Assembly (NCBI RefSeq): GCF_030053115.1
Contig: NZ_CP125619.1
Coordinates: forward strand, 3,297,501-3,361,500
Length of the DNA stretch: 64,000 nt
Reading direction: 5' to 3'
Origin: Pseudomonas svalbardensis
GTDB lineage: Bacteria; Pseudomonadota; Gammaproteobacteria; Pseudomonadales; Pseudomonadaceae
Both the position numbers and the translations under genes were made by a program. How positions within the stretch are numbered: position 1 is the stretch's first letter; every line of letters begins with the position of its first letter. This document shows, piece by piece, positions 47,401 to 55,160 of the stretch. Under the pieces are notes generated by a model. The model saw only the letters and a list, made by a program, of their open reading frames with translations, was not told the DNA's origin and ran no database searches.

Positions 47401-47534
47401 TGGGTGTGGGCAAGCTTGAAGTGGCGCACCTGCTCGGCGAAGGCAGTCGCGGGGGCCATGCCCAGCGCGCCGAGGCTCGAGCCTGCAAGGCCGATACCAG
47501 CGACCTTGAAGAACTGACGACGGTTGAGGTCCAT
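44469..47534 (-). CDS. fdnG: formate dehydrogenase-N/O alpha subunit, selenoprotein (Sec at UGA 46944-46946)
   Basis: 1021 residues if UGA is read as selenocysteine at residue 197. Seen: a twin-arginine signal (MDLNRRQFFKVAG), a [4Fe-4S] motif with Cys51, Cys54, Cys58 and Cys93 (CPYCSVGCG, TLCPKG), then NQARV, UGA, HGPTVASLAPTYGRGAMTN, which matches the RVUHGPTVASLAPTFGRG site of FdnG/FdoG. The open frame continues in phase on both sides of the UGA, so this is recoding and not a frameshift. The molybdopterin domains follow (VVDPRFTRTASVADYY). Periplasmic catalytic subunit oxidising formate. First gene of fdnGHI-fdhE-selABC. Confidence 0.97.
46904..46946 (-). promoter_or_regulatory. bacterial SECIS element with the Sec UGA codon
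   Basis: Right after the UGA, on the minus strand, the message contains CGACGGTGGCAAGTCTTGCC, where GGCA and TGCC pair around an AGTCT-type apical loop that holds the G and U contacted by SelB. Position (about 11-25 bases after UGA) and loop match fdnG/fdhF SECIS hairpins. Confidence 0.85.
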
Positions 47535-47556
47535 CGTGCACTCCTGTCAGGTGGAG

Positions 47557-47580
47557 ACCCGGTAGTTTTGCCGGGTTTTT
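47557..47580 (+). terminator. terminator-like hairpin in the fdnG upstream region, plus-strand orientation
   Basis: ACCCGG and CCGGGT pair around a short loop and are followed by TTTTT on the plus strand, 22 bases upstream of the fdnG start. No plus-strand gene ends here. It may block transcription running antisense out of fdnG or form leader structure on the minus strand. Confidence 0.45.
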
Positions 47581-47698
47581 CTGGACAAACACGGTTGCGG
47601 CAGCCTGGCTGCCGACATTTAAAACTGTAGACAATGCGAGAACTGACTGTGTGAAAACCGACCATCGGGCAATACCGGGGGCGTCAGCCATCACACTA

Positions 47699-47722
47699 CC
47701 TGTGGGAGCTCGCTCCCACAGG
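47699..47722. repeat. REP palindrome
   Basis: CCTGTGGGAGCTCGCTCCCACAGG, a near-perfect 24-base palindrome (shown here as halves CCTGTGGGAGC and GCTCCCACAGG), of the GTGGGAGC family common in Pseudomonas. It lies between fdnG and patB. Confidence 0.8.
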
Positions 47723-47776
47723 GGCTTGGCGTTTATCATTGCCCCACGTTCAACCCCGCTTTTTATGAGACTGAGC

Positions 47777-48931
47777 ATGACTTTCGATTTTGATCAGGTG
47801 TTCGACCGCCACAACACCGGCAGTACCAAATGGAGCCGTTATCCGGCCGACGTGTTGCCGATGTGGGTGGCCGACATGGACTTCTCCGCACCGCCGGTGA
47901 TCATCCAGGCCCTGCAAAAACGTCTGGAACACCCGATGCTCGGCTACAGCGTGGCCCAGGATGACTTGCGTAATGCCATCGTCGCCGATCTGTGGAACAA
48001 GTACGCCTGGCGCGTATTGCCTGAGGAACTGATTTTCCTGCCGGGCGTGGAGTCGGGGTTCAACATGGCGCTGAATGCGCTGGTCCAGCCGCAGCAGAAC
48101 GTTGTGGTTCAGGTTCCGAACTACCCGCCGCTGCGCCATGCGCCGGGTCACTGGGGTTTGAACAAGGTTGAACTCGAATTCGACGCGTTGGCGGACGGCA
48201 CTTACGCCACGCCACTCGATGCCTTGAATCGGGCGCTGACCGGTGGCGGTGCGCTTCTGCTGAGCAACCCGCACAACCCGGTGGGCAAAGTCTTCCCGCG
48301 AGAAGAACTGCAAGCGGTCGCCGACATCTGCGTGAAGCAGGACGCCTGGATCATCTCTGACGAGATTCATGCCGAGCTGTGTTTCGACGGGCGCCTGCAC
48401 ATTCCGACGGCTTCCCTGAGCCCGGAAATCGCCAAGCGCACCATCACGCTGATGTCGGCGAGCAAGGCCTACAACATTGCCGGGCTGAAAACATCGTTCA
48501 TGATTATTCAGGACTCGGCGTTGCGTGCGCGGGTCAACCACGCCCGCTGCGGCATGGTCGACAGCGTCAACCCGTTGGGCATGGAAGCGACGCGCGTCGC
48601 CTACAGCGAAGGCGGCCCTTGGCTGGCCGGGTTGAAGGCTTATCTGCAAAGCAATCGGGATTATCTGGTGGAAGCAATCAACACGCGACTGCCGGGTGTG
48701 ACCATGAATATCCCGCAAGGCACGTATTTGGCGTGGCTCGATTGCTCGGCGCTGGGACTGGATAACCCTCAGCAGTTTTTCCTTGAGCAAGCCAAGGTCG
48801 GGCTGAGCCCTGGTCTGGATTTCGGCGATGACAGCAAACAGTTCGTACGCCTGAATTTCGGCTGCCCACGGGCATTGCTGGAAGAAGGCATCGCGCGGAT
48901 GGAGCGTAGTTTGCTCAATCGCAAGGCCTGA
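47777..48931 (+). CDS. patB: PatB/MalY-type cystathionine beta-lyase (C-S lyase)
   Basis: Fold-type I PLP enzyme of 384 residues that cleaves cystathionine or cysteine conjugates to pyruvate, ammonia and a thiol. Seen: N-terminal FDRHNTGSTKWSRYPADVLP, MWVADMDFSAPPVI, LLSNPHNPVGKVF, ISDEIHAEL with the PLP-ring Asp, SASKAYNIAGLK with the PLP lysine, and RLNFGCPRALLEEGIARM near the C-terminus. These are MalY/PatB signatures. The start ATG 47777 begins the family-like sequence. It is monocistronic, with a strong palindrome right after the stop. Confidence 0.93.
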   Translation: MTFDFDQVFDRHNTGSTKWSRYPADVLPMWVADMDFSAPPVIIQALQKRLEHPMLGYSVAQDDLRNAIVADLWNKYAWRVLPEELIFLPGVESGFNMALNALVQPQQNVVVQVPNYPPLRHAPGHWGLNKVELEFDALADGTYATPLDALNRALTGGGALLLSNPHNPVGKVFPREELQAVADICVKQDAWIISDEIHAELCFDGRLHIPTASLSPEIAKRTITLMSASKAYNIAGLKTSFMIIQDSALRARVNHARCGMVDSVNPLGMEATRVAYSEGGPWLAGLKAYLQSNRDYLVEAINTRLPGVTMNIPQGTYLAWLDCSALGLDNPQQFFLEQAKVGLSPGLDFGDDSKQFVRLNFGCPRALLEEGIARMERSLLNRKA

Positions 48932-48933
48932 AC

Positions 48934-48977
48934 AACCCGCCTGTGGGAGCGAGCTTGCTCGCTCCCACAGGCGGGTT
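48934..48977. repeat. 44-base palindrome (REP), probable bidirectional terminator
   Basis: AACCCGCCTGTGGGAGCGAG and CTCGCTCCCACAGGCGGGTT are perfect inverted arms of 20 bases around CTTG. The element starts three bases after the patB stop, where it probably ends or protects the transcript. Confidence 0.85.
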
Positions 48978-49151
48978 GTGTGTTTTCCAGAGTGTCGTTG
49001 CGTCTGAGGCGTCGGATTGCTGGTGCTGGTCACCCTCCTGGTCTCAATGATCCTGCTATGGTTCAACGTATTACACCTGAATACCTGCGCGCGACCGTCG
49101 GTTGATCGCCAAAGGCTCTACATCGCGGCACGCACCCGACGAGTACCGAGC

Positions 49152-50495
49152 ATGAGTTTCATTTTGTGGGTGGCGGTGTTGGGTGCGGTGCTGCTGACGC
49201 TGGCACTGACCTCGTCGTACCTGCGCTGGATGCCGGTGACCACGTCGGCGGTGTGCCTGGTGCTGGGTGTAACCATCGGGCCCGCGGGGTTCGGGTTGTT
49301 GAAACTGGACACCGAAGATGCGTCCACCTGGATGGAGCATCTGACGGAAGTCGCAGTGCTGTTTTCGTTGTTTGTCTGTGGTTTGAAATTGCGCTTGCCG
49401 CTCAGGGACAAAACCTGGCGCATTGCCTACGGCCTGGCCGGCCCGGTCATGGTGTTGACCATTGCCGGCGTCAGTCTGTTGCTGCATTACGGTTTCGAAT
49501 TGTCCTGGGGCGCGTCCGTGTTGATCGGCTCGATTCTGGCGCCCACCGACCCGGTGCTCGCCGCCCTGGTGCAAGTCAACGACGCCCGGGATGATGACAG
49601 CGTGCGCTTCGGGCTGTCGGGTGAAGCCGGGCTCAATGACGGGATCGCCTTCCCGTTTGTCATTCTCGGCCTGCTCCTGGTGCAACACGACGGCAACCCC
49701 GGCTGGCTGAGCGACTGGGTGCTGCGCAGCTTATTGTGGGCAGTCCCGGCCGGTTTGCTCACCGGCTACTGGATGGGACGCGGCATTGGTCGCCTGACCT
49801 TGTTAATGCGCATCAAAAATGACGACAGCACCCTTTCTCCGAATGATTACCTCGCCCTCGCCTTGATTGCCCTGGCGTATGTCGGGGCCGAGTCGATTCA
49901 CGGCTACGGCTTTCTGTCGGTGTTCGCTGCCGGCCTGGGTTTACGCCACGAAGAAGTCAAATCCACGGGCGACGACGAACTTCCCGCCGAGCATCTGGTT
50001 CAGCCTGTCGTGGGACATCAGAACGTCGAACCGCAACATGCGGTTCACGGTGATACCGCAAGACTTGAAGACACTCAAGTCGCCGCGGGCATCATGATGG
50101 GCGACATGCTCGCCTTCGGCAGCCTGGTGGAACGGGCCATGGAAGTTTTTCTGGTAACGCTGCTCGGCGTGGTGCTGATGGCGCACTGGGACTGGCGTGC
50201 GTTGCCGATCGCTGGCGTGTTGTTTTGCCTGATACGACCCCTGAGCGTCGTCGCCATGCCTTGGGGCCGTTTGCTCAACGGCCACCAGCGAATGTTGATT
50301 GGCTGGTTCGGCATACGCGGTATCGGCAGTCTGTATTACCTGTTTTATGCCCTGAACCACGGGCTGGACCCATCGATTGCAACGCTCTGCATGGATCTGA
50401 CCTTGTGCGTGGTCGCGCTAAGCATCCTCATCCACGGGATCAGCACCCAACCGATGCTGGCTCGATATGAACAGCATAATAAACGGGATATTTGA
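49152..50495 (+). CDS. CPA1-family cation:proton antiporter
   Basis: 447 residues with about 12 membrane spans. Seen: VTTSAVCLVLGVTIGPAGFG in the first spans, GASVLIGSILAPTDPVLAAL and LSGEAGLNDGIAFPFVILGL, which carry the conserved DPV and ND motifs of CPA1 exchangers, and IGWFGIRGIGSLYYLFYALN near the end. It probably exchanges Na+ or K+ for H+. The start ATG 49152 is the first codon giving a typical membrane N-terminus; about 45 upstream codons are open but overlap non-coding-like sequence. A variable hydrophilic insert (about residues 265-315) separates the last helices. Confidence 0.92.
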   Translation: MSFILWVAVLGAVLLTLALTSSYLRWMPVTTSAVCLVLGVTIGPAGFGLLKLDTEDASTWMEHLTEVAVLFSLFVCGLKLRLPLRDKTWRIAYGLAGPVMVLTIAGVSLLLHYGFELSWGASVLIGSILAPTDPVLAALVQVNDARDDDSVRFGLSGEAGLNDGIAFPFVILGLLLVQHDGNPGWLSDWVLRSLLWAVPAGLLTGYWMGRGIGRLTLLMRIKNDDSTLSPNDYLALALIALAYVGAESIHGYGFLSVFAAGLGLRHEEVKSTGDDELPAEHLVQPVVGHQNVEPQHAVHGDTARLEDTQVAAGIMMGDMLAFGSLVERAMEVFLVTLLGVVLMAHWDWRALPIAGVLFCLIRPLSVVAMPWGRLLNGHQRMLIGWFGIRGIGSLYYLFYALNHGLDPSIATLCMDLTLCVVALSILIHGISTQPMLARYEQHNKRDI

Positions 50496-50683
50496 TTTGA
50501 TGTCTGTGCGTTCAGGGTCCGAATTATCGAATTTTCACGTTCATAAATTTGAAATTCTTTTGCGATCCAGCAGGTCACAACCTTAATCCTGCCCGGCTTT
50601 TGCACGGCGGGACTTGCCAGGCTCGGTTCCCCTGTGGCGTCGATGCCTATCAAAAGAGACCTCGAGAAAATCAGGTGCTGGTC

Positions 50684-50980
50684 ATGATTCACTATTCCAC
50701 CTCCGAAGAAATCAAAGCCTGCCGGGCCTTCGCCCTGGAACGTAATCATCAAATGTTTGAAGACGCCCAGGCACTGAGCCGCAGCGCCTGGGCGTTACTC
50801 GAGGTCAGCGACATGGATATGGAACTGTTTGATCGTTATCAGGCGATGCGCAGAAAGGCCGACTTGAAATTCGAGGAAGCGATCGAGCACTTGCGGCTGC
50901 TCAACGAAGATTTCCCGCCTGTCTCGATGTCCACGCAAAACGCTAATCGTTTGCTCCAGCAGCCCGAATCCAGAGCCTGA
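50684..50980 (+). CDS. small hypothetical protein, mostly helical
   Basis: 98 residues from ATG 50684 with AGGTG upstream. Seen: MIHYSTSEEIKACRAFALER, a helical charged core with repeated Met/Asp (EVSDMDMELFDRYQAMRRKA), and no signal or membrane segment. I do not recognise the family. A strong terminator follows six bases after the stop, supporting a real gene. Confidence 0.65.
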   Translation: MIHYSTSEEIKACRAFALERNHQMFEDAQALSRSAWALLEVSDMDMELFDRYQAMRRKADLKFEEAIEHLRLLNEDFPPVSMSTQNANRLLQQPESRA

Positions 50981-50985
50981 ACTTG

Positions 50986-51015
50986 AAAAGCCCGGCACAG
51001 TCGCCGGGCTTTTTA
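50986..51015 (+). terminator. intrinsic terminator after the 98-residue hypothetical gene
   Basis: AAAGCCCGGC and GCCGGGCTTT pair around a short ACAGTC loop, followed by TTTTATTG. Classic intrinsic terminator in the plus direction. Confidence 0.92.
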
Positions 51016-51234
51016 TTGTCTGGAACATCAATGCTCCACTGCGAACTGCATGAGCCGATTTCCGGACTCATGCAGGCTGCATGACCGCAGTTCGCCATCA
51101 GTCACTTCAACTTATTGTTTTATAAGGCAGTTATCGCACCGGCAAACCGGCACGACAAATGCTCAAGGACAATGAGCGACTTTCGGCCTTGAGACCGTTC
51201 GCGCTCACCCCTGACTCGTTGGAGAGACTCGACC

Positions 51235-51711
51235 ATGAACGCCATAGACTTGTTGAAAGCCGACCATGAACGCGTAAAAGGCATCCTGACCCAGCTAAGC
51301 GAATCCACCGAACGTGGTGTTAAAAAGCGCGGCGAGTTGCTGGCCAAACTGGAAATGGAGATCGCCATCCACACCCGTCTCGAAGAGGAAGTCTTGTACC
51401 CGGCGTACAAGAAAGCCGGGGGTAAGGAGCAAGACGTCATGTATTACGAAGCCAAGGAAGAACATCGCACCGTTGATTCCCTGGTGCTGCCGGACTTGAA
51501 AGTCACCGACCCGTCCACCCCGGAATTCGCCGGTCGCGTGAAAGTGGTCAAGGAACTGCTGGAACATCACATTGAAGAAGAGGAAACGGAAATGTTCCCT
51601 CAGGCGAAAAAACTGTTGGGCAAAGCCACACTTGAAGAGCTGGGCGCGCAAATGGAAAGTTTGAAAGCTCAGTACAAGAAAGAAATGAGCGCAGCCAATC
51701 TGGCGGCTTGA
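51235..51711 (+). CDS. hemerythrin HHE domain protein
   Basis: 158 residues. Seen: MNAIDLLKADHERVKGILTQ with the first His, LEMEIAIHTRLEEEVLYPAY with His and Glu ligands, EAKEEHRTVDSLVL and ELLEHHIEEEETEMFPQAKK, the H-HxxxE-H-HxxxE pattern of a di-iron four-helix bundle. Such proteins bind O2 or NO, or serve in iron/ROS handling. GGAGAG precedes the start at the expected distance. Monocistronic with its own terminator. Confidence 0.93.
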   Translation: MNAIDLLKADHERVKGILTQLSESTERGVKKRGELLAKLEMEIAIHTRLEEEVLYPAYKKAGGKEQDVMYYEAKEEHRTVDSLVLPDLKVTDPSTPEFAGRVKVVKELLEHHIEEEETEMFPQAKKLLGKATLEELGAQMESLKAQYKKEMSAANLAA

Positions 51712-51726
51712 TGCACGTGGCGAGGC

Positions 51727-51762
51727 AACAAAAGACCTGGCTTGCACCGGGCCTTTTGTTGT
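51727..51762 (+). terminator. terminator after the hemerythrin gene
   Basis: AACAAAAGaCCtGG and CCgGGcCTTTTGTT form a long, mostly paired stem with TTGTTGTC following. The two lower-case pairs in each arm are mismatches or G-U pairs. It lies 15 bases after the stop and between convergent genes, so it may serve both. Confidence 0.8.
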
Positions 51763-51767
51763 CTGGT

Positions 51768-52313
51768 TCACGCGCCGGGGTTGGTCACCTGAATGTAAAA
51801 CGCATAGCTGCCCAGTAGCACCCAGAACGTGGCGAAAATCCACGGCGTACGCACCGAAAACAGCAACGACTTGCGATAACCCTTATGGGACGACTCCATC
51901 TCACTGAACAGCGGCGATTCATCGTAGGCGAGGCCCATCAAGGGTTCGCTGCGCAACAATTCACTTTGCTTGAAATGCCAGTGATCAATGATGTCGTAGG
52001 CCGCGCGAATGCCCGGCCAGGCGTTGAGTGAACTGAGCAGCCCCAACAAAGCCAAAAAGGGTGGCACCACCAGCGTGAAGAGTTTCCCCCACTCGGGGTT
52101 GAGGTTGGACATGCAAGAAGCAAAGGCAATCACCAGAAACGATTGCGCCGCCAGGTAGGCATCCGTTCGATTGGCCAGAATGCTGGTTTCGTACTGGATT
52201 TCCCGGCGGTAGAAATCCAGGCGTTCCTTGGGTGAACCGAACATCTTCGCGTTGTGTTCGGTCAGGGCTTCTTTGGCGGGGGCTTCGGTCAGTATTCTTG
52301 GCACAAGTGTCAC
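51768..52313 (-). CDS. small membrane protein of unknown function
   Basis: 181 residues. Seen: a hydrophilic N-terminus with KERLDFYRREIQYETSILAN, then a hydrophobic pair (AAQSFLVIAFASCMSNL and LFTLVVPPFLALLGLLSSLN), a cytoplasmic-like segment with DIIDHWHFKQSELLR, and a C-terminal span (WIFATFWVLLGSYAFYIQV). The layout, helix then two or three spans, resembles small RipA-like or other membrane proteins, but the match is not specific. No operon partner; convergent with the hemerythrin gene. Confidence 0.65.
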   Translation of the reverse strand: MTLVPRILTEAPAKEALTEHNAKMFGSPKERLDFYRREIQYETSILANRTDAYLAAQSFLVIAFASCMSNLNPEWGKLFTLVVPPFLALLGLLSSLNAWPGIRAAYDIIDHWHFKQSELLRSEPLMGLAYDESPLFSEMESSHKGYRKSLLFSVRTPWIFATFWVLLGSYAFYIQVTNPGA

Positions 52314-52367
52314 GCACGGGATGGGAAACGTTTAGAAGAAACGTTTACTGACAAGTTCAGCTGGATT

Positions 52368-52748
52368 TCAACGCGCCCTCCAGGCGCCCATCAATGCACC
52401 CCCGCCGCCGTACACCGGATCGGCCAAGGGAAGTGGGACCTTGGCGATTCGAGCAACGGACTGGTCGTGAGTCGTTGGTTCCGGACGCTGAATGTCATAC
52501 TTTTCCTGGCCTTTTGGATACACCCAACACCTCATGCGCGGTCGAGTGGTAATGGTGATAATCGAACACCAGCGCCCGCCATTGAGCCGGCCAGTGATTG
52601 GCGTTGAACAACGCTTCGACGCGCGGGCCTTGTCCGCCGATTTCAGCGCGACATTTCGATAAAGCAGCACCGGCAGGCGACTGTTGGGTGTCTGCCCGTC
52701 ATCGTCGAAAAACAGGTGGTTCGGCGGGTGCTCAATCGAATGGCTCAT
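52368..52748 (-). pseudogene. cupin-domain protein pseudogene, frameshift and internal deletion
   Basis: From ATG 52748 the frame reads [18 protein letters not shown] through [11 protein letters not shown], a typical start for small cupin proteins of about 165 residues. It then shifts frame: one frame over it continues [20 protein letters not shown] with [15 protein letters not shown], holding cupin His residues. After that the first frame resumes as [15 protein letters not shown] and ends IAKVPLPLADPVYGGGG, the family C-terminus, with about 45 residues of the second cupin motif missing. One frameshift and one deletion make this non-functional. Confidence 0.75.
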
Positions 52749-52886
52749 GGCGGGAGTGCTCGAAGGCGCTATAAAGACTCTGAGCCGCTCAATGGCCAAA
52801 AATTCAAAGGCGTCGTGAGGCAAAGCACCGAACGGTGCCTCGCCACTGTGGTCCCTCAGATAAGGGTCTGACGTTAAGGAATGGGG

Positions 52887-53132
52887 ATGGACTATCTCGA
52901 TTGGGTGCAATGGCCAGCGATGCTGGTCACGGTGCTGGCGGCGTGGTTGATCGGTTCGCAAAGCCCCAGGCGCAGGGTCTCGGGCTTTGTCTGTTTTATC
53001 GTCAGCAATGTTTTATGGGTGACGTGGGGTTACCACACCCAGGCCTATGCACTGATCGTGTTGCAGTTTTGCCTGTGCGCCATGAACGTGCGTGGTTTCA
53101 AGAAGAACGCGGGAGCCGCGGCCGAACGTTGA
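52887..53132 (+). CDS. small three-span membrane protein
   Basis: 81 residues from ATG 52887, with TAAGGA six or more bases upstream (the ATG at 52881 touches that site). Seen: MDYLDWVQWPAMLVTVLAAW, VSGFVCFIVSNVLWVTWGY and AYALIVLQFCLCAMNVRGF, three hydrophobic segments with an arginine-rich turn after the first. It resembles small PnuC/SemiSWEET-like integral membrane proteins in pattern only. Function unknown. Confidence 0.7.
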   Translation: MDYLDWVQWPAMLVTVLAAWLIGSQSPRRRVSGFVCFIVSNVLWVTWGYHTQAYALIVLQFCLCAMNVRGFKKNAGAAAER

Positions 53133-53141
53133 GCTCGCTGG

Positions 53142-55061
53142 TCATTTCATGGTCGAGGCGATGATTTCCACCAGATTGAGTTGAGTAAACGGTTTGGACA
53201 GGCGCGGAAGTCTGGTTGCGAACCCTTCCAGGCGCTCGGCATAACCGGTGGCAAGGATGATCGGCAGGTCCGGCTTCATGGTCCGGATAGCCTGCGCCAG
53301 TTCCGCGCCATTCATCTGTGGCATGGCCATGTCGGTGATGACCAGGTCAATCGCTGATTCAGTGTCGAATACTTTCAGCGCTTGCGCCCCGGACGTCGCA
53401 CTGATCACCCGATGCCCCAGGTCTTCGAGTAACAGGCAGGTACTGGTCAACACCAGGCTGTCATCATCCACGACCAACACGCATAGACGGTGCACCGGCG
53501 GTGCGGCCGCCTCGGTAACGGGCTTGGCAACCGAACCGGTCGTGGCGATGGGTATCCACAGTTCGGCGATCGTGCCTATGTCCTTCTGGCTTTTGAGGAC
53601 GAATCGTCCGCCCAGTTGCTCGATGTAACCATGCACCATCGACAGTCCCAGCCCCGTGCCTTTGCCAACGCCTTTTGTGGTGAAGAACGGGTCCATTGCC
53701 AAACCGAGCGTGGCGTCATCCATACCCTCCCCCGTGTCGCTGACACTCAGGCAGACATACCGGCCTGACAGCAGGGACAACTGCGGTTGATCCCAGGTTT
53801 CTTCAGTCTTGGCACTGATAACGATTTTTCCGCCATGCGGCATTGCATCGCGGGCGTTGGTCACCAGGTTCAGTACCGCCAGTTCAAGCTGATTGACGTC
53901 GGCCAGGACCGGCTCGAGTTCTTGCGAAAAGCGGGTTTCGAGTACCACGGAAGGCCCGAGCGAACTGCGCAACAGCCCGCTGATCCCTTGCACCAGCGCC
54001 GGGATCTCGACGGGTTCGGCTTTGAGCTCCTGACGTCTGGCAAACGCCAGCATGCGCTGGGTCAGGGTTACGCCCCGCAAGGCTCCCTGAGTGGCGTTGT
54101 CCACCAATCGGGTAATATTCGGATCGCCCCCCACGCGTTTGCGGACGATTTCCAGATTGCCGAGGATGACGGTCAGCAAATTGTTGAAGTCGTGGGCAAC
54201 GCCGCCGCTGAGTTGGCCGATGGCCTGCATTTTCTGCGCCTGAAACAGCGCTTCGCGGGTTTGCTCCAGCGCCTGCTGGGCTTGTGTGGCTTCGGTGATA
54301 TCACGGGTGATCTTGGCGAAACCGAGCAGCGTGCCGGTTTCGCCCCAAATCGGATCGACCACGACATTGGCCAGGAACCGCGTACCGTCCTTGCGCACGC
54401 GCCAGCCTTTGTTTTCGAATCGCCCTTCACGGATTGCAATGTCCAGGGTCCGTTGTGGTTCGCCGGCCTCGCGGTCTTCCGGGGTGTAAAACATCGAAAA
54501 ATGCTGGCCGATGACTTCTTCGGGCAAGTAGCCCTTGATGCGCTGAGCCCCAAGGTTCCAGTTGGTCATGCGGCCATCCGGGGTGAGCATGTAGATGGCG
54601 TAGTCAGTGACACTTTGAACCAATAGGCGGAATTGCTGCTCGCTTTGCTTGAGGGTTTCTTCAGCCATCTTGCGGTCGGTCAGGTCGCGGGTAATCTTGG
54701 CAAACCCTAGCAACTTACCCGACGGGTCAAGAATCGGATCAATGACGACGTGGCACCAGAAATGCGTGCCGTCCTTGCGAACCCGCCAGCCTTCCCCCTC
54801 GAAACGCCCTTCCCTGATCGCCGTGTCGAGCGCTCGCTGGGGCAAACCGGCACGGCGATCCTCTTCGGTATAGAACCGCGAAAAGTGCTGACCGAGAATC
54901 TCGGCCTCTTCATACCCCTTGAAACGCCTGGCGCCGGTGTTCCAGCTGGTGATGATGCCTTCGGGATCAATCATGTAGATCGCGTAGTCAATCACAGCAT
55001 CGATCAACAGGCGAAAACGACTGTTGTCGATGGCGTTGGCTTTGGTCCGATCCTCGCTCAT
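53142..55061 (-). CDS. hybrid sensor histidine kinase, PAS-PAS-HisKA-HATPase-receiver
   Basis: 639 residues, no membrane span. Seen: two closely similar PAS-PAC units, each with a variant of YAIYMIDPEGIITSWNTGAR and GWRVRKDGTHFW, GFAKITRDLTDR after each; H-box GGVAHDFNNLLTVILGNLEI; N-box NLVTNARDAM; G boxes SDTGEGMDDA and GKGTGLGLSMVHGY; and a C-terminal receiver with VVDDDSLVLTS and phospho-Asp in LVITDMAMPQM. This layout is common in LOV/PAS hybrid kinases of soil bacteria; the first PAS lacks an obvious NCRFLQ cysteine, so it is not a LOV photoreceptor. GAGGGATCA precedes the start. Ligand unknown. Confidence 0.92.
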   Translation of the reverse strand: MSEDRTKANAIDNSRFRLLIDAVIDYAIYMIDPEGIITSWNTGARRFKGYEEAEILGQHFSRFYTEEDRRAGLPQRALDTAIREGRFEGEGWRVRKDGTHFWCHVVIDPILDPSGKLLGFAKITRDLTDRKMAEETLKQSEQQFRLLVQSVTDYAIYMLTPDGRMTNWNLGAQRIKGYLPEEVIGQHFSMFYTPEDREAGEPQRTLDIAIREGRFENKGWRVRKDGTRFLANVVVDPIWGETGTLLGFAKITRDITEATQAQQALEQTREALFQAQKMQAIGQLSGGVAHDFNNLLTVILGNLEIVRKRVGGDPNITRLVDNATQGALRGVTLTQRMLAFARRQELKAEPVEIPALVQGISGLLRSSLGPSVVLETRFSQELEPVLADVNQLELAVLNLVTNARDAMPHGGKIVISAKTEETWDQPQLSLLSGRYVCLSVSDTGEGMDDATLGLAMDPFFTTKGVGKGTGLGLSMVHGYIEQLGGRFVLKSQKDIGTIAELWIPIATTGSVAKPVTEAAAPPVHRLCVLVVDDDSLVLTSTCLLLEDLGHRVISATSGAQALKVFDTESAIDLVITDMAMPQMNGAELAQAIRTMKPDLPIILATGYAERLEGFATRLPRLSKPFTQLNLVEIIASTMK

Positions 55062-55160
55062 TGATCCCTCACGTCACTGTCTTTTTTTTGGAGTATGCGA
55101 CAAACCGAAAATTTGGAAAGCTCGAAAACAACGCTGGGTGGCGGGTCTGGACCGTATGCC

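Noticed and set aside
44937..47630. 897-codon open frame on the plus strand antisense to fdnG
   Set aside because: It is the complement of a real, motif-rich selenoprotein gene; the antisense product has no recognisable domains and a high Arg/Gly/Val content typical of GC-rich shadow frames.
47750..49066. 438-codon open frame on the minus strand
   Set aside because: It is antisense to patB, whose PLP motifs and start are clear on the plus strand.
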